From: Sorex araneus | Lineage: Eukaryota > Chordata > Mammalia > Eulipotyphla > Soricidae | Assembly (NCBI RefSeq): GCF_027595985.1 | Contig: NC_073306.1 | Location: 190,654,500-190,718,499 of the forward strand | Direction of reading: 5' to 3' | Length of the DNA stretch: 64,000 nt | Shown here: one piece after another, positions 44,709-57,177 of the stretch | Numbering within the stretch: position 1 is the first letter of the stretch | Layout: every line of letters starts with the position of its first letter | Program-made: the position numbers and the translations under genes | The notes under the pieces: generated by a model | Database searches by the model: none | The model's input: only the letters and a program-made list of their open reading frames with translations | Told to the model about the DNA's origin: nothing

Positions 44709-44960
44709 CGGGACTGGAGTGATAGCACAGTGGGTAGGGTGTTTGCCTTGCTTGTGGGCGACCTGGGTTGATTCCTCTGTCCCTCCCTGAGAGTCCAACA
44801 AGCTACTGAGAGTATCCCACCCTCACAGCAGAGCCTGGTAAGCTACCCGTGATGTATTCGATATGCCAAAAACAGTAACAACAATTCTCACAATGGAGAC
44901 GTTACTGGTGCCCGCTCGAGTAAATCGATAAACAACAGGATGACAGTGCTACAGTGCTAC
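44709..44960 (+). mobile_element. RTE-tailed tRNA SINE (type II)
   Basis: GGGACTGGAGTGATAGCACAG, the double AAGCTACTGAGAG / TAAGCTACCCGTG body and ACAACAGGATGACAGTGCTACAGTGCTAC at the end. The tail repeat unit (ACAGTGCT) matches the copy at 18663-18774, not the GACAGT unit of other copies. Confidence 0.92.
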
Positions 44961-45475
44961 CTCTCAAAAATCTCTTTATTAAGGCCCCAGTCTAGCAGTC
45001 TGGAACACTGTTAAGTGTGTGGGGAGGAGGTGAGGATGGGGGGGTGCAGGGAGAGGTGGTGGTGGGGACTGTGGGGCAGTTGAGGCAGTATTTCATGATT
45101 ATCCTAACAAAAATCTTACTAGCACACCGGTAGAACTGTTTTGTTCTTTTCTGTTTCATTTTTTCCACTGACCAACTGTCTGATATTTAGGAACCTCATA
45201 ACTTTTAATCATTACTTTGATCTAGCAGATCCTCAGAGAAAATTAAAACAAACATAAAAGCAAAAACAAACAAAGAAACATGACCTCAAAAAAAACCAAC
45301 AACAACAAACCTAGATTTGAAACCGAAGACATCACTATCAAAGATTCAGAATGACATTTTGAAAGTACATAGCCATAAGAGCAAGTTTTCTTTTGATTTA
45401 CTTTTTGCCCACACCCAACTGTCCTCAAGGATTCCTCCTGGGGGCTGGGAGGGACATTTGTGGTACTGGGAGTTT
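44961..45475. other. Anonymous sequence with simple repeats
   Basis: It contains a G-rich patch at 45019-45076 and an A/C-rich patch at 45240-45310. No gene is recognised. Confidence 0.35.
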
Positions 45476-45491
45476 AAAGTAGTTAGGCTGC

Positions 45492-46058
45492 CTCATAGGC
45501 TCTTCATTCTCAGCAATGGAAAACAAATTATGAAATGCTTCCTTTTCAGCAGGTCCGACTTTAGGGGGGAGAAACTCCAAATAATAATAGTGAGTTTTTT
45601 TTGTTGAAATATTGAATGTAATCAAAGTAAAGTGAAAGTGGGGCTGGAGTGATAGCACAGCGGGGAGGGTGTTTGCCTTGCACGTGGCCAATCCGGGTTC
45701 GATTCCCAGCATCCCATATGGTCTTCTGAGCACCGCCAGGAGTAATTCCTAAGTTCGAAGCCAGGAGTAACTCCTGTGCATCACCAGGTGTGACCCAAAA
45801 AGCAAAAAAAAAAAGAAAGAAAAACAAAGTAAAGTGAAAGAAAAGTGAAATTTACACAGGCAGGATGGGGGGCTGGGAAGGCGGGGGGGGGGGGGGAGGT
45901 TGGGGGAGGTATACCTGTGATTCTTGGTGGTGGAATATGTGTACTGGTGAAGGGATGGGTGTTCGAGAATTGTATAACTGGGACTTAAACCTGAAAGCTT
46001 TGTAATTTTCCACATGGTGATTCAATAAAAGAATAATTTTTTTAAAAATTAAAAAAAA
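45492..46058 (+). mobile_element. Composite non-autonomous element with L1-like 3' module (element C), 5'-truncated
   Basis: It is flanked by a perfect 16-bp duplication AAAGTAGTTAGGCTGC (45476-45491, 46059-46074). It shares the AGGTCCGACTTTAG, AATAATAATAGTGAG and GTTGAAATATTGAATGTAATC blocks with element A, and ends with a G-run tract (about 45866-45909), GGTGGTGGAATATG, CTGGTGAAGGGATGGGTG, AATAAA and poly(A). It lacks the GC-rich head, as expected for 5' truncation during L1-type insertion. A SINE sits inside it at 45639-45824. Confidence 0.88.
45639..45824 (+). mobile_element. tRNA SINE, poly(A) type, young, nested in element C
   Basis: It runs from TGGGGCTGGAGTGATAGCAC through GGTTCGATTCCCAGCATCCC and CAGGAGTAACTCCTGTGCATC to a poly(A) tail. 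A perfect 16-bp duplication CAAAGTAAAGTGAAAG flanks it at 45623-45638 and 45825-45840. It is the clearest type I copy in the window. Confidence 0.96.
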
Positions 46059-46074
46059 AAAGTAGTTAGGCTGC

Positions 46075-46733
46075 TTGCTTGTCCCCTGTACTTGCTGTTC
46101 AGCCCCTAGGCTATCTTAAGGTAGAACTGCTTCTCTGTGTTATCTATAGCGACTCCTGCATGTCTGGAATTGACTTTGTGTGAAGATAGTGTGGTGATTG
46201 CTATTTAGTAGGCTGTAATTAACTACTTGATATTTGGAACCCTTGCAGAATTCCGATCCACCTTGTTTATGTAAGTTAGGGCTGTAGATACTGTACCAGG
46301 GAAAATCAATTACCAGCCAGCTTGGTTATGTGTTCATTGGGACCATCAACTTCCTGATTGGAAATGTCTACCCTACGTCTCCTAAGAAAATGATTCCTCA
46401 TCTCCCTTCCCAATTCAGAGTTAAAGACTTTCTTGTCCTGATAAGTCCTGATGAAACAGGAATCCAGAGAGCTGTCACTGGAACTTTATTGTTTCCCCGA
46501 TGCTTGCCAATAATTTATCTTTACTTTTATGTACGAGACTACTATCTCTATTAAAGCATTACACGAGTATTCTTTGTGTAGTTTAGTGAACTATTTCAAT
46601 CATTTGATCAATGAAATCAATTCAGTATCCTTTTGTTTAAACACAGTAGAACCCACAATAGAATTTGTTTATAAGCACATATACATGAGATGTCTGCATA
46701 AGTAAGAACATATGACAAATGACTTCATAACAT
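46075..46733. other. Unclassified sequence
   Basis: The 46085-46560 part is less AT-rich and ends with ATTAAAGCATT, so a decayed LTR is possible. I cannot confirm a family. Confidence 0.35.
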
Positions 46734-46751
46734 AATAATACCCACTCTATT

Positions 46752-46925
46752 TTTTTTTTCTTTTTAGGTCACACCTGGCATTGCACAGGGGTTACTCCTG
46801 GCTCAAGCACGCAGGAATCACTCCTGGCGGCACTCAGGGGACCATAGTAGATGCTGGGATTCAAACCCGGGTCGGCCGTATGCAAGGCTAATGCCCTACC
46901 TGCTGTGCTATATTACTCTAGCCCC
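46752..46925 (-). mobile_element. tRNA SINE, poly(A) type, minus strand, with target duplication
   Basis: It is well preserved from AGGTCACACCTGGC to CTATATTACTCTAGCCCC. An 18-bp duplication with two mismatches flanks it (46734-46751, 46926-46943). Confidence 0.94.
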
Positions 46926-46943
46926 AATAATACTCGCTCTATT

Positions 46944-49094
46944 CTGGCAATATTGTTCATATTAATACATGACTCCAGTGAGTATAACAGAATATCTTAC
47001 ACATCAGAAAAGCTATAATATACACAGTGTACCTATGGCAATTTATGAAGCAGTGGCATAATACCTCATGTTACTTGTGTTGGACTAATATCACTCATTC
47101 AGCCAATACCTGTGTAACATAAGAAGACAAATCCCAATGACTGGCTGATGATAAAGGAAAACTGAGGGGGATCTAATTTACAAATCATTTTTCTCGTGTT
47201 TGGTGTTGGATAAAACTGGACAACTGTTGAACTGAATATACTTTTGAAAGTAAACTTGGTTTTATATATATATACACACAAACTTTTATGTATAACATAT
47301 GTTATATATGATATATATAATTTACATACCTATTTGTGTATACACACAAGGTTTTTTTTTCCTTTTTAAAGTTTGGAAATGCCCCTGAGATACCAGTATG
47401 TAGGATCTGGGAAGTCCAGGAAGTGGTGGATATATTTTAGTTGACTCAAGAGCCAGGAAAACAAATTGGAAACTTGCAAAGAGGATATTTGCAAGAATGA
47501 CATGCTGATTGGATCTATAGGATGACTGCACAGTGAGAAAATTTTCTTTTTCATACAAATGCTCATCACAGAGCATACAGTGCGGAGAAGACACTCAAAA
47601 CCCAGGTGCGCATGATGACAAGCCTGGTAGATGTCAGCTAGTTCTATTTTGGCTTCTCCAGCGGTTTTCGATGCATTCAAGTGTAGTAGTCATGGTAACA
47701 CGGTTTTAAGTTATGCAGGGCCCTACCACATTGCCTTCTTCAGGACACCGATTAGGTTATTGCTCTCCTGGTGGGGAATACTTGATATCAGACAAGCCAC
47801 TTGGTAGCACATTAATTACATCAGAAAACAACTGCTACACTTCAAAACTTATACCAGATATGGGTTTATCTACTCTGACTACACTGTTCTGCCAGAACCA
47901 CCGGTGAACTGTTTATAGCAAGACTGATTTCCTGACATTAAATGTTTCAGAAACAGAACCTTACACCCCAGGTCTATTTTACAGTGAAGAAGTTGTGGCT
48001 GTGAGTAAGTAATCACAGTAAATAATCAGAGACTCCACTGATTTCATCATATACACATGACCTAATGTAGTCAGTCAAGTAGAACCCTGAAATTACCTCA
48101 TCAAAGTTTTCAGATTGGAATTAGCACACTATGAAACTAAGGTCCTGTTTTCTAGATTTCAATATTTGTGATGCTTCAGAAGCTAATTTATGCTGCTGTA
48201 TCAATAACAGAATATCTGAGTCTAGATACCAAAAAGTAAAGATTTAGCGCTGGTTTAGTGACTATTATGAGTAGAATTGCATTTCCTACTCTTTCCAATT
48301 TTTATATGTTGAAATGCTGACCCCACCAAAACTCAAAATGTGACTGAATTTAAAGATATGTTTTAAAACAAGCAATTAAGTTACAGACAATGTAACGAGA
48401 ATGAGGCACCGTCCAGTATGAACTGATGTCTTTATAAAACAAAACTAGGGCATAATGGGAAGACCATGTGGAGACAAAGGAATATTATGGCTTTCTGCGA
48501 GCCAAGGACAAAAGTCTAAAAAAGACACACTTGCAGACTCCTTGATCTTGGACTTCTACCCTACAAATTTGTGAAAAAATAAATTTCTAACATTTCTGTC
48601 ATCTGTTCTGTGGTATATTTTTTAATGGCATACCTAGTGATTGATTCATAGAGATATTTTCTCTTTCCTTCTTGGCACATGCCATATTGAATGCTGTGGA
48701 TTAGGACAAGAAGGAGTTGTGTCCTCTACAGAATCTGAATTTTGATAACTAAGGAAAGACATTAGTGAATTCCTACATTCAGAGTTTCAGCTAGTTTTTA
48801 TTATTGTAAAGAAGTGGAATTCTCACATAAAGAAACATATAAGACTTGAAGAAATTACTGAAAAAAATTTGGTTCTCCTGAATATGCAGTTGCTCAAAGC
48901 AGCAGGTGAACTTTCCAAGGCAATCAAAAGCTCAGCCCATTCAGAGCTAATTGTGGGCTCCCCTCTGGGCTTTTGAGAAGAATGAAATGCTGGCTGAGAG
49001 TGAGGGAAGACTAGCATGATAGTGGAGAAATGTGACATGTATGGCTTCAAGCATAATTTCAGCAGCTTTTTTCTTCTCTATGATATTCTTCTTA
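46944..49094. other. Anonymous sequence
   Basis: About 2.1 kb in which I recognise no gene or repeat, apart from a short TATA/CACA stretch at 47262-47280. Confidence 0.4.
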
Positions 49095-49430
49095 TCATGA
49101 TCAAGAATCAGGGGTGCTGTCTTGTTTGCCAAGGCATCAAAAATCAGATGGGCTGGACACGTAATGCAATTTAGAGATGACCGTTGGACTAGAGCTGTTA
49201 CCGACTGGATTCCATGGGATGTCAAAAGACCGCATGGCCCCCAACCTACGAGATGGTCAGACTTCTTAGTCAAAAACCTGAACGAACGGTTTGAGGCTCT
49301 TTATGTTCCTGTAGCGAGCATATACCATTGGGCTACACTAGCACACTACAGGCACAAATAGAAACGTTACTGGTGCCCGCTGGAGCAAATCAAAGATCAA
49401 CGGGATGACAAGTGATGACCAGTGACAAGT
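49095..49430 (+). mobile_element. RTE-clade LINE, 3' fragment
   Basis: The frame at 49122-49361 reads KIRWAGHVMQFRDDRWTRAV, TDWIPWDVKRPHG and HWATLAHYRHK, matching the C-terminus of RTE copy 1. It ends CAACGGGATGACAAGTGATG plus a GTGA-type tail and is 5'-truncated. Confidence 0.9.
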
Positions 49431-51222
49431 GATGATATTCGTTTTAGAGATCGCTACTCCTGAGTGACTAGGCTAGCTATATGATTTGTGAGGCCCAAAG
49501 TAAACTACGAACATGAAGTTTCTTATTCGAAAAGTGAAAAGAAGGCCCTTCAGAGGTAGGATGGGGGTAGGATATATCCACGGGACCTTCTATTGCCCCT
49601 TGAGTGCTGCCAGAAGTGAAAAATAAATAGAAAGAAAATGATAATAAATATTCTAATATAGAATAACAATCGTTTGCATTTCTTCCCTCTAGTTTCTCTC
49701 TTGACGAGGGAGACTCAGGGAGTTTTTAATTGAAATTTAATTCTGTTTTTATTTAAATAGGATGTCCCTACATAAGAAATTTATAGTACCTATAGAAATT
49801 TATAGTGCATCAGACTGCCCCTTCAGCTCAGAAAATAAGATTGGCCCCTCTGGTCCCTGAAGGATAAAGATGTCCTGCAGGGAAAGAAAAGGATGCGGGT
49901 TGAGGGAATCAATATTTCTCTTTTCCAGGGACTGGTACCTCCAAGTCAAGATGAAAGATGACCTCCAAGAGATTGCAATTTCCACCTTGGAGAGCATTCT
50001 GTATCTGGACAATAGGTGAGCTAGAAGCATGATCCTGCCTAATTGTCTGCCATGGTGCTGCCAATCAGGACAAAAATAATCATTCTCAAATCACTGTGAC
50101 CTGTGACCCAACAGCAGTGCTCTCTGTACAGATGGTCATCTTCTATTAAATTCCAAGTCTGACCGAATGGTTACTAGTCCTATCTGAAAACTTAAAAATA
50201 CATCAAGAGAGATGAAAGAATCAACTTTTCCCATTTCATTTATTTTACATTTAAAGTTAATTATCCACATTTGCCTAGGAGCTGCCATATTAGAAAGTAC
50301 ACATCTAGATTGTAACTCTATGACAAAACTTTTCCATAGCCTTAGATTGACTTTTCCTCATGTTGTGAACAGAAGGCTCTCCTTTCTGTATGAACAAAAG
50401 TTACACCATTTTGTGAACTTATTTCATTTTTTTGGTGTGCTATAGTAAGCTAGGAACCTGCTTACAAGGCCGCTGTTAACCAGACAAAGAACCCAGGATG
50501 GAAACATCTGCTTACCAATGCTGGGCTGTTGCTTCCCGCCTTAAACTCTGACTGGCCAGTTTGACAACACTCCCAAATGGTTGGTCAGTGGCCCTTGATA
50601 AAGACAAGCTTCTGATACCCCTGTGGGACTGGGATGGTCTGGAACTCCTCCCTGTCTCCCACGTTCCTGGAACCTGCTGTGAACCTCTGGAATCTCGACC
50701 TTGTCCCCAGTGTGCCAGAGATTGGATTGGACCCTCTCTGATCTATCTCCAACCTGTCTGAGGGATGCACCACTGACGACCCTCATCCTTCTGCCAGACT
50801 CATGTCAGATGGGCCAGATGGTCCTGAGCTGAGACTACGGAGCTGGTCGGATGCCTGAGCCGTGTCACATAAGGGCACCTGGGCTGTGGTTTCAGTCAGC
50901 TAGAGGTGAGGAATGATTTGGAATGCTGTATTGGTTTTATGAATGTCCTTAGTTGGATTTGCTTACTTATCTATATGATTTTAGTGATGGTACTGATTGT
51001 GTAAATTTTTGTTCCATAACCTTGAGGTGTTTAAGCATATCAGACTTCTCTCACCTCGGTCACACTCCTGACACCTTCATATTTGCTCTTTAAACTTCAT
51101 GTGTCTATTATGATGTGGCTATTTATGTTTTTCCAGCATAGCTTCATTCTGATAGGCTGAAGGTTACTGAGGAGAGAAATCTGGTCCTAGAAATCATAAC
51201 AAAGATAATGATAACCTAGAGG
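49431..51222. other. Unclassified sequence with a GC-richer patch
   Basis: A short SINE-like tail piece lies at 49556-49625. The 50440-50920 part is GC-richer (CTGTTGCTTCCCGCC, TCCCACGTTCCTGGAACC) and could be an old LTR; its open frames match nothing I know. The remainder is anonymous. Confidence 0.35.
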
Positions 51223-51370
51223 GATCAGGGATATGTTTCAAGTGGATAAAGCATACACTGGCATGTGGAAGGCCTAGGGCTTAATCCCTGGTACCACAAT
51301 GCTGGTAAGCACCACTGGAGTCAGTCCTGAAGGCGCCCAGCAAAGCAGGAGTGGCCTTTTGTGGCTCCAA
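51223..51370 (+). mobile_element. Old tRNA SINE
   Basis: GAGGGATCAGGGATATG, GGGCTTAATCCCTGGTACC and AAGCACCACTGGAGTCAGTCC resemble the type I order. Confidence 0.55.
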
Positions 51371-52869
51371 GCCCAAGAGCCTTCCTGAACACCACAAAAA
51401 CCAGGCTAAGTACCAAACTGTCAACCCACACTACCAGGTCAAGCATTGCTAGGTTTAGCCCGGGACCCATTGGTGTAGCATGGGCCCCATTCAAAAATCA
51501 GGATTCACTCAACCTCAGTAACAGTACCTGGGAATTATTTATACCTCATCTCATTATAATGTCTCTTTAGTCTCAAAAAAGATTCTATAAATAATTTCAA
51601 TTTCCTTTGAAAAGTCATTGGAAAAATATCCTCTTTGGTTCTTCAGTCATTTTTCTGATCTTGTTTATTAGGGAGAGATTATGAAGACTTACTCCAAAAA
51701 GATTAATATTCATTGTACTGTTGTGTGTAATTGGCCTGTGGAATTGCTTTGATTCCCCCCAAAATGGTTACAAAGACTTTTACCCATCAGACTATTGGGT
51801 AGCTTGGTGACTCAGTAACTAATATGCTCATTTATTCTCTATGTGGCAGCAGAAACTAAATTTGTGATGTAGGAAAAATTCTGCCCAAATGGTATAAAAT
51901 GCATTTGAAGTCACTTTTTCACCCACTTTCATCAACTGATGGTTCACAAATTCATAATTAGGAAGATAAAAAATAAAGCTACAATGTGTTATTAAACTTA
52001 AGCCACATTCTTCAATTCTATACTGCTATGAAAGCTCATTCATTAGCACTTCGAAGAGTTTCAATTAATAATCTTGCTATATTTGGTTTCTTACATCTAC
52101 TGTTAATTTGTTGAAATGCCAAATGAAACTCCAACATCCCTGGGATGGTCTAGATGTCTCTGGGGCCACAGGGCCTGAGCAGGACTATGTCCTTGACCCT
52201 TGCACTGATCTGCAAGTGGTGTGGCCTGAGAATTGCTCATAGACTCCATGGGTTTTCTGAAAACCTCTTGAGATTTACCCCTCCACCCCACAAATTTAAA
52301 AAAAAAAAGCAGAAGAAATAATTGATTAACGTTGGTTCCCTCGAACTTGTAATAACTAGCTTTTATTTGTGACTATCATAGGTGTGATGAATGCTTTTTT
52401 TCTCCTTTCTTTAATTTAGGCTGTATATACTGAATGACTATATTATTCCAAGACTATTTGTAAGACTCGTACCTGCAGTACTCTCACAATTCATACACTG
52501 TGCCATGAATTTTATAAAATTGTCGGGTTATGCCAGTTAACAAAATGTTTTCTTTAATAAGCTCATATTTTTGAGAAAGAGACAGACAGTATACAAAAAA
52601 TTAAATTATTTACATAATGTTCTGGTATGCTGAAAGGTATAAAAGGTTTTCATGAGAAATAAGATGGAGTACAGTACAATAGCTTATGACAAGCTTAGTA
52701 GATCTCTCAGTACACATTTAGCCAGAAAACTCAAAAATAAGGTATGCATAGTTTTGGGGAAAGAGTGTTTTTAGTACAGGAAGCAACACTTACAAAGACC
52801 TTGAGGTAAATGATATTTTTATTTGACTGGATCATAGAAAGTATGGGGAATGAAATACTTATAGAAAAA
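51371..52869. other. Anonymous AT-rich sequence
   Basis: No gene or repeat family is recognised. Confidence 0.4.
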
Positions 52870-53000
52870 TTATTATTGCCATCATTATTATTAGCCATAT
52901 TACAAATGAAAAGTCTAGGACACAGAGATATAAATTAACTGTCTTAAAGTCACACAGCTCATAAGTATCAGAGTCAGAATTTGAATCATTTCTACAGAAT
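52870..53000 (-). mobile_element. MIR fragment, minus strand
   Basis: ATTATTATTAGCCATATTACAAATGAAAAG, GACACAGAGATATAAATTAACTG and AAAGTCACACAGCTCATAAG are the reverse complement of the conserved MIR core and 3' region. Confidence 0.82.
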
Positions 53001-53815
53001 TGCAAAACCATGGTCTGGATCTTGAATATCTGACACAATAAATGCTTTGACAAATGATGTGATAAATATGATAAATGACAAAATTATCTATGTTGACAAC
53101 TAAAGTTCATCTCATCACTTAAGATTTCAACATTAGCTCTGTAACAGGAACATTAAGAAAGGTACAAGTCATGTCAAATGCAGCTACTGAAATAATAAAA
53201 GTATATAATATAAATCAGCTGGGAGTATCTTTGAGATTAGGTTTAATTAAATACAAATGTATGCTGAAAATTCAAGTGTAGAAACAAACATTAGATTTCA
53301 TGTGAATATGATTTGATACATGAGTTTTAATTTTTAAAACTGTTTATGATTACATCATTGCCTCAGCTATGAGGTTTTTCTATAATATATAATATAGTTT
53401 TCCTAGTGGCTAATCAAAACTGAAATCAAATAGTTATCTCTATGTTCCACTTTAAGATACTATTAATGTTTTTTTAATCTATTGCCATGACATGTGAAGA
53501 TATTAATGAGGATCAATAAATCAGAATTAATCCCTAGGATTCATATTGAACTTGAAAAAATAGTGGAAATAGTATGAGAGACCTATTACAAATGGCTTGC
53601 TTATGAATACAAGATGTCATAGGTGATGATAGTCATTGACTAAAGTCATACTTTTTAATATTTAGTAGCCCTTTGAGAAATTAATGACTATTATCCTATT
53701 CCTTCTATGTATATGGACAAATTCTGAGGTTTTGCAAGATATCCAAGTTACCAGAGGGTATCATTCATATGACTTTAATAGGTTAATAATGCCTGCTTAA
53801 AGATATTTGGTTCTG
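53001..53815. other. Anonymous AT-rich sequence
   Basis: No gene or repeat family is recognised. Confidence 0.4.
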
Positions 53816-53984
53816 GGGCTGGAGAGATAGTACAGCAATAATGGTGCTTGCTTTGAAGCTTCTGACTGAATCCCCAATATTCCACAGGGTCCCCAGTAGT
53901 GATCCTGGAATATAGATATAGGAGTAAACCTGGAGCACAATCAGATGTGGCCCTGAAATAAACAAACAAAACATATCTTGTTCT
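53816..53984 (+). mobile_element. tRNA SINE, poly(A) type
   Basis: GGGGCTGGAGAGATAGTACAG, ACAGGGTCCCCAGTAGTGATCC and GGAGCACAATCAGATGTGGCCC follow the type I order; the A-rich tail is AAACAAACAAAAC. Confidence 0.82.
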
Positions 53985-53999
53985 GGATCATTTCTCAAA

Positions 54000-54620
54000 G
54001 AATATTTGCAGAAATTATTGCAGGCAGATGGGGCTGGGGAAGTGTGGAAGTTGATGGGGAGAGAACCTGGCAATGTATTATTTTTGGGAAAAAAATATCA
54101 CAAGAGATTGCCTGTCCCTGAAGCCCAGAGCCATAAAGACTGCATTCCTTTGACGTGAGAATCTTGAACTTTTCAGGAGAAAATAAAGCAAAAATCCAGG
54201 TCCTGAAATCCAAGGCTCTGCCCAGAGAAGGCTGGATCTCCTCAAGAAAGGAGAAACTGTTGAAAGGGTGATGAAAAGACCATCAACAGTGCAAGGTTTT
54301 CTTTGTTACAACACCTTAATAAACTCCTATGCATGCAGGGTTTTCCAGAAGAAAATCATTTGTCATTTGGAGATATAAAAGCTCCTTCCCAAAGCCACCT
54401 GGGGTTTGCTCCTTCAAACCCCTGTTCTCCTTTGAACACTTGCTTACTTGTCTCTTTTTTTTTTTTTTTTTTTTTTTTTTCCATTTTGGAGAAGCTCATG
54501 TTCTCCCTTAAACATGTATGACTCTACTTTCTCTCCTCACACATTTCTAAGTTTAATTCAGTAAAAGCCACCTTGTTTTACTATTCTTTCTCCTGCAATT
54601 CTTTTCTGAGAGGCAAGGCT
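54000..54620 (+). mobile_element. LTR-like element (U3-TATA-R-U5 order)
   Basis: GAGATATAAAAGCTCC (TATA, about 54370-54382), then CCCTGTTCTCCTTTGAACAC, a 27-base T-run, and TTCAGTAAAAGCCACCTTG as a degraded polyadenylation site give an LTR layout. The U5 part matches 24415-24620. The ends are not defined. Confidence 0.5.
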
Positions 54621-55567
54621 AAGGATCCAGATTATTTGTGCTGAGGTTTGGACTTGGACTGACTTTCGATTCCTGCAAGGAGCAATTCTTAACTTTAGCC
54701 AGAGTTCATGAATTCCTGAGAAATTGGATGGCAGGGATCATCTGCTCTGTGTAGAAGTGAGACTCCAGGTGCAGCTTGATGGCTGCGTTTAGATGCTGGC
54801 GGAATGTAAGCATCCCTGTGGTGGAGGTGCCCCAGAAGCAACCACCGGGTACCGAGTGGGAGGAGTACTCAAGCACAGTTGAGTGTGGTAATAAAACAAA
54901 ACAAAAAAAAATAAAATAAATACTGAACAAAATGTGAGTAGATATGTGTATGGGCACAGGGATATATTTGTGTGTATAATTGATTGTCAGCTTTGTTTTC
55001 AGGCTCTAGTATTTTTTTTCTTAGTTCTTAGCATAGATCATTGTGCTGATGGATTCATTTATACTGAGATACTTTCTATCAATAGCTGCTTGGTATAAAA
55101 CGTACTTGCTTTTCTCAGATGAACTTCACTGTTGTTTCCTCTGTTCTACAAGTGTATTTCATTTTTTTAAGACTGAAACAGTTTTTAAACCAAATGACAC
55201 ATTCACTAGCTTAATAAGACTGATAATTCTGAGACAGGGTTCAATTTTTGTTTTAGCATTTTATTGCATAACCTCTAATTTTAGGATAATAATTTAAAAA
55301 ACAACAGACTAGAAATTAATAAGTATTTCAGAGGAGGGAATTTTAGTAGTTCCGCTGTGTTTTAGAACCACAAAACTCCATTCAATTGTGTTGTAATTGT
55401 ATTAATCTCAAGGAAAGGCCATCATTAACTGTGTACTAATCATTATGCTAGTATACTGCACAAATAAAGATAATATACTGAGTGGCTATCTTCCTATAAA
55501 TCTTTCTTATTGATGTTATTTAAAAATATGTTGCATTATTTTCTGTCATTTTTGTTTGTTTATTATT
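54621..55567. other. Anonymous sequence
   Basis: A possible old SINE (about 54740-54920, ending GTGTGGTAATAAAACAAAAC) is the only repeat-like part. No gene is recognised. Confidence 0.35.
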
Positions 55568-55713
55568 TGTGTGGGGTGGCACGATCGAAAAGACTGAACT
55601 GCTCACGACTTACTTCAGATTCGGTGCTCACTCATGGTGGTTCTTGGGGGGACGATATATGGGTAACCTTTGTACAGGCAATACCCCACCTGTTGTACTA
55701 TGGCTTTAGCCCA
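55568..55713 (-). mobile_element. Old tRNA SINE, minus strand
   Basis: GGGGTGGCACGATCG, CGGTGCTCACTCATGG and CACCTGTTGTACTATGGCTTTAGCCC are diverged complements of tail, body and head. Confidence 0.65.
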
Positions 55714-55950
55714 ACATTCTTATAATTAACAAACTTGTAGCATGAGCAGCAATCCATTCAGAATTATGTGGCATCAATAATAGTTGATAAAAGCTAAAAA
55801 AGCTCCATTGTCAAACATTTATACACCACTGAACTACACATAGATGGAACTCTGCATATTCAGGGTATTTTTTTTTAATGTTACAAACAGGTAATATATG
55901 GATTGCTTTGAAAGGCTTCATGATGTTGGGCCATATTTCTGATAAAGCAT

Positions 55951-56201
55951 CACTGTCAATTTCACTGTCATCCCGTTGCTCATGGATTTGTTCAAGAGGG
56001 CACCAGTAACGTCTCTCATTGTGAGACTTATTGTTACTGTTTTTGGCATATCCAATACGGCACGGGTAGCTTGCCAGGCTCTGCTGTGCGAGCACGATAC
56101 TCTCGGTAGCCTGCAGGGCTCTCCGAGAGGGGTGGAGGAATCGAACACGAGTCGCCCGCATGAAAGGCAAATGCCCTACCGCTGTGCTATTGCTCCAGCC
56201 C
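55951..56201 (-). mobile_element. RTE-tailed tRNA SINE (type II), minus strand, with target duplication
   Basis: It runs from CACTGTCAATTTCACTGTCATCCC to GCTATTGCTCCAGCCC, full length. The 12-bp duplication CTGATAAAGCAT flanks it (55939-55950, 56202-56213). Confidence 0.94.
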
Positions 56202-56228
56202 CTGATAAAGCATAAAACACATTTATTT

Positions 56229-56345
56229 TAATGGGGGCTGCAGAGAGTTATAGTCCCCCAAACTCAGTCAGTAACAATTTCCAATTACAGTCAGTAGTAG
56301 CCCTTAAGCATTGCTTGGTATAACCCAAAGAAACAAAAACAATAC
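56229..56345 (+). mobile_element. Old SINE fragment
   Basis: GGGGGCTGCAGAGAGTTATAG, TAAGCATTGCTTGGTATAACCC and AAACAAAAAC fit a shortened type I SINE. Confidence 0.55.
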
Positions 56346-56784
56346 ACGAAATAGAAGGTAATTAGAATCATGTGCTTTGTTAGACTCTAAGGGAAAGCTC
56401 ATCATTAAATGTAGAAAAATCCAGAAAACTCTGGAAAATAACTGAAATTAAAAAAAAAATGTTTAGATGATTTTTTTGTTTCCTATCAGCATTAACAGAT
56501 AAGAAGACTGCAATATCTTCAATATTCTTGACCTGAAAACAAATCTGTATATTACAGATTTTGGAGATTTTTAAAATATTGTCATTATAATTTTGCTTTG
56601 CATATTCATAGAAAAATGATAATCAAAATATTGGCTTGATCTCTCTTCAATGTTTGACATGGCTAGAACTGTCAGCATTCCAGGCAGCACTCAACAAATA
56701 ACTACTGCTTTATCCATACACATGTGAAACCTTACAAAGTCTTATATGTTTATATGAGTTAGAGTGCAGTTTTGTTTGCATACT
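56346..56784. other. Anonymous AT-rich sequence
   Basis: No gene or repeat family is recognised. Confidence 0.35.
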
Positions 56785-57110
56785 GTGTTGGGGCCGCACC
56801 TGTTAGTGCTTTGGGGTTATTCCTAGCTCTGTGCCCAGGAATGATCATTGTCAATGCCCAGAGGACCATATGTGATGCCAGGATTCATACTCAGTTTGGC
56901 TTTAAAAGAAAAAAAAAAGCAAATGCACTTGCACACTTTCTAGTCCTTATGTATTTTAATTGTTTGGGGACCAAACATGTCTGTACTCTTGACTATGTGT
57001 TCAGGAGTCATTCCTTCCAGGCTCAGGGTACCATTTTGCTGTGCTTGTGTCAAATACAGTGGGCTGCATACATGCAATTGTCCTACTAATTATAATATCT
57101 CAGCTAGCTC
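56785..57110 (-). mobile_element. Two decayed tRNA SINE pieces, minus strand
   Basis: GGGGTTATTCCTAGCTCTGTGCCCAGG with GGACCATATGTGATGCCAGG (56785-56905), and CAGGAGTCATTCCTTCC with GGGTACCATTTTGCTGTGC (56955-57110), each resemble type I complements. Confidence 0.6.
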
Positions 57111-57177
57111 TGATATATTTTAATTATTTGCATCCTGAATCAAGTCAATTTATTTGCATATTTGATTTTACAGTTAT

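Noticed and set aside
50561..50786. Three 62-81 aa frames in a GC-richer patch, considered as an exon
   Set aside because: No recognisable domain, no convincing splice-site pair, and frames overlap on both strands.
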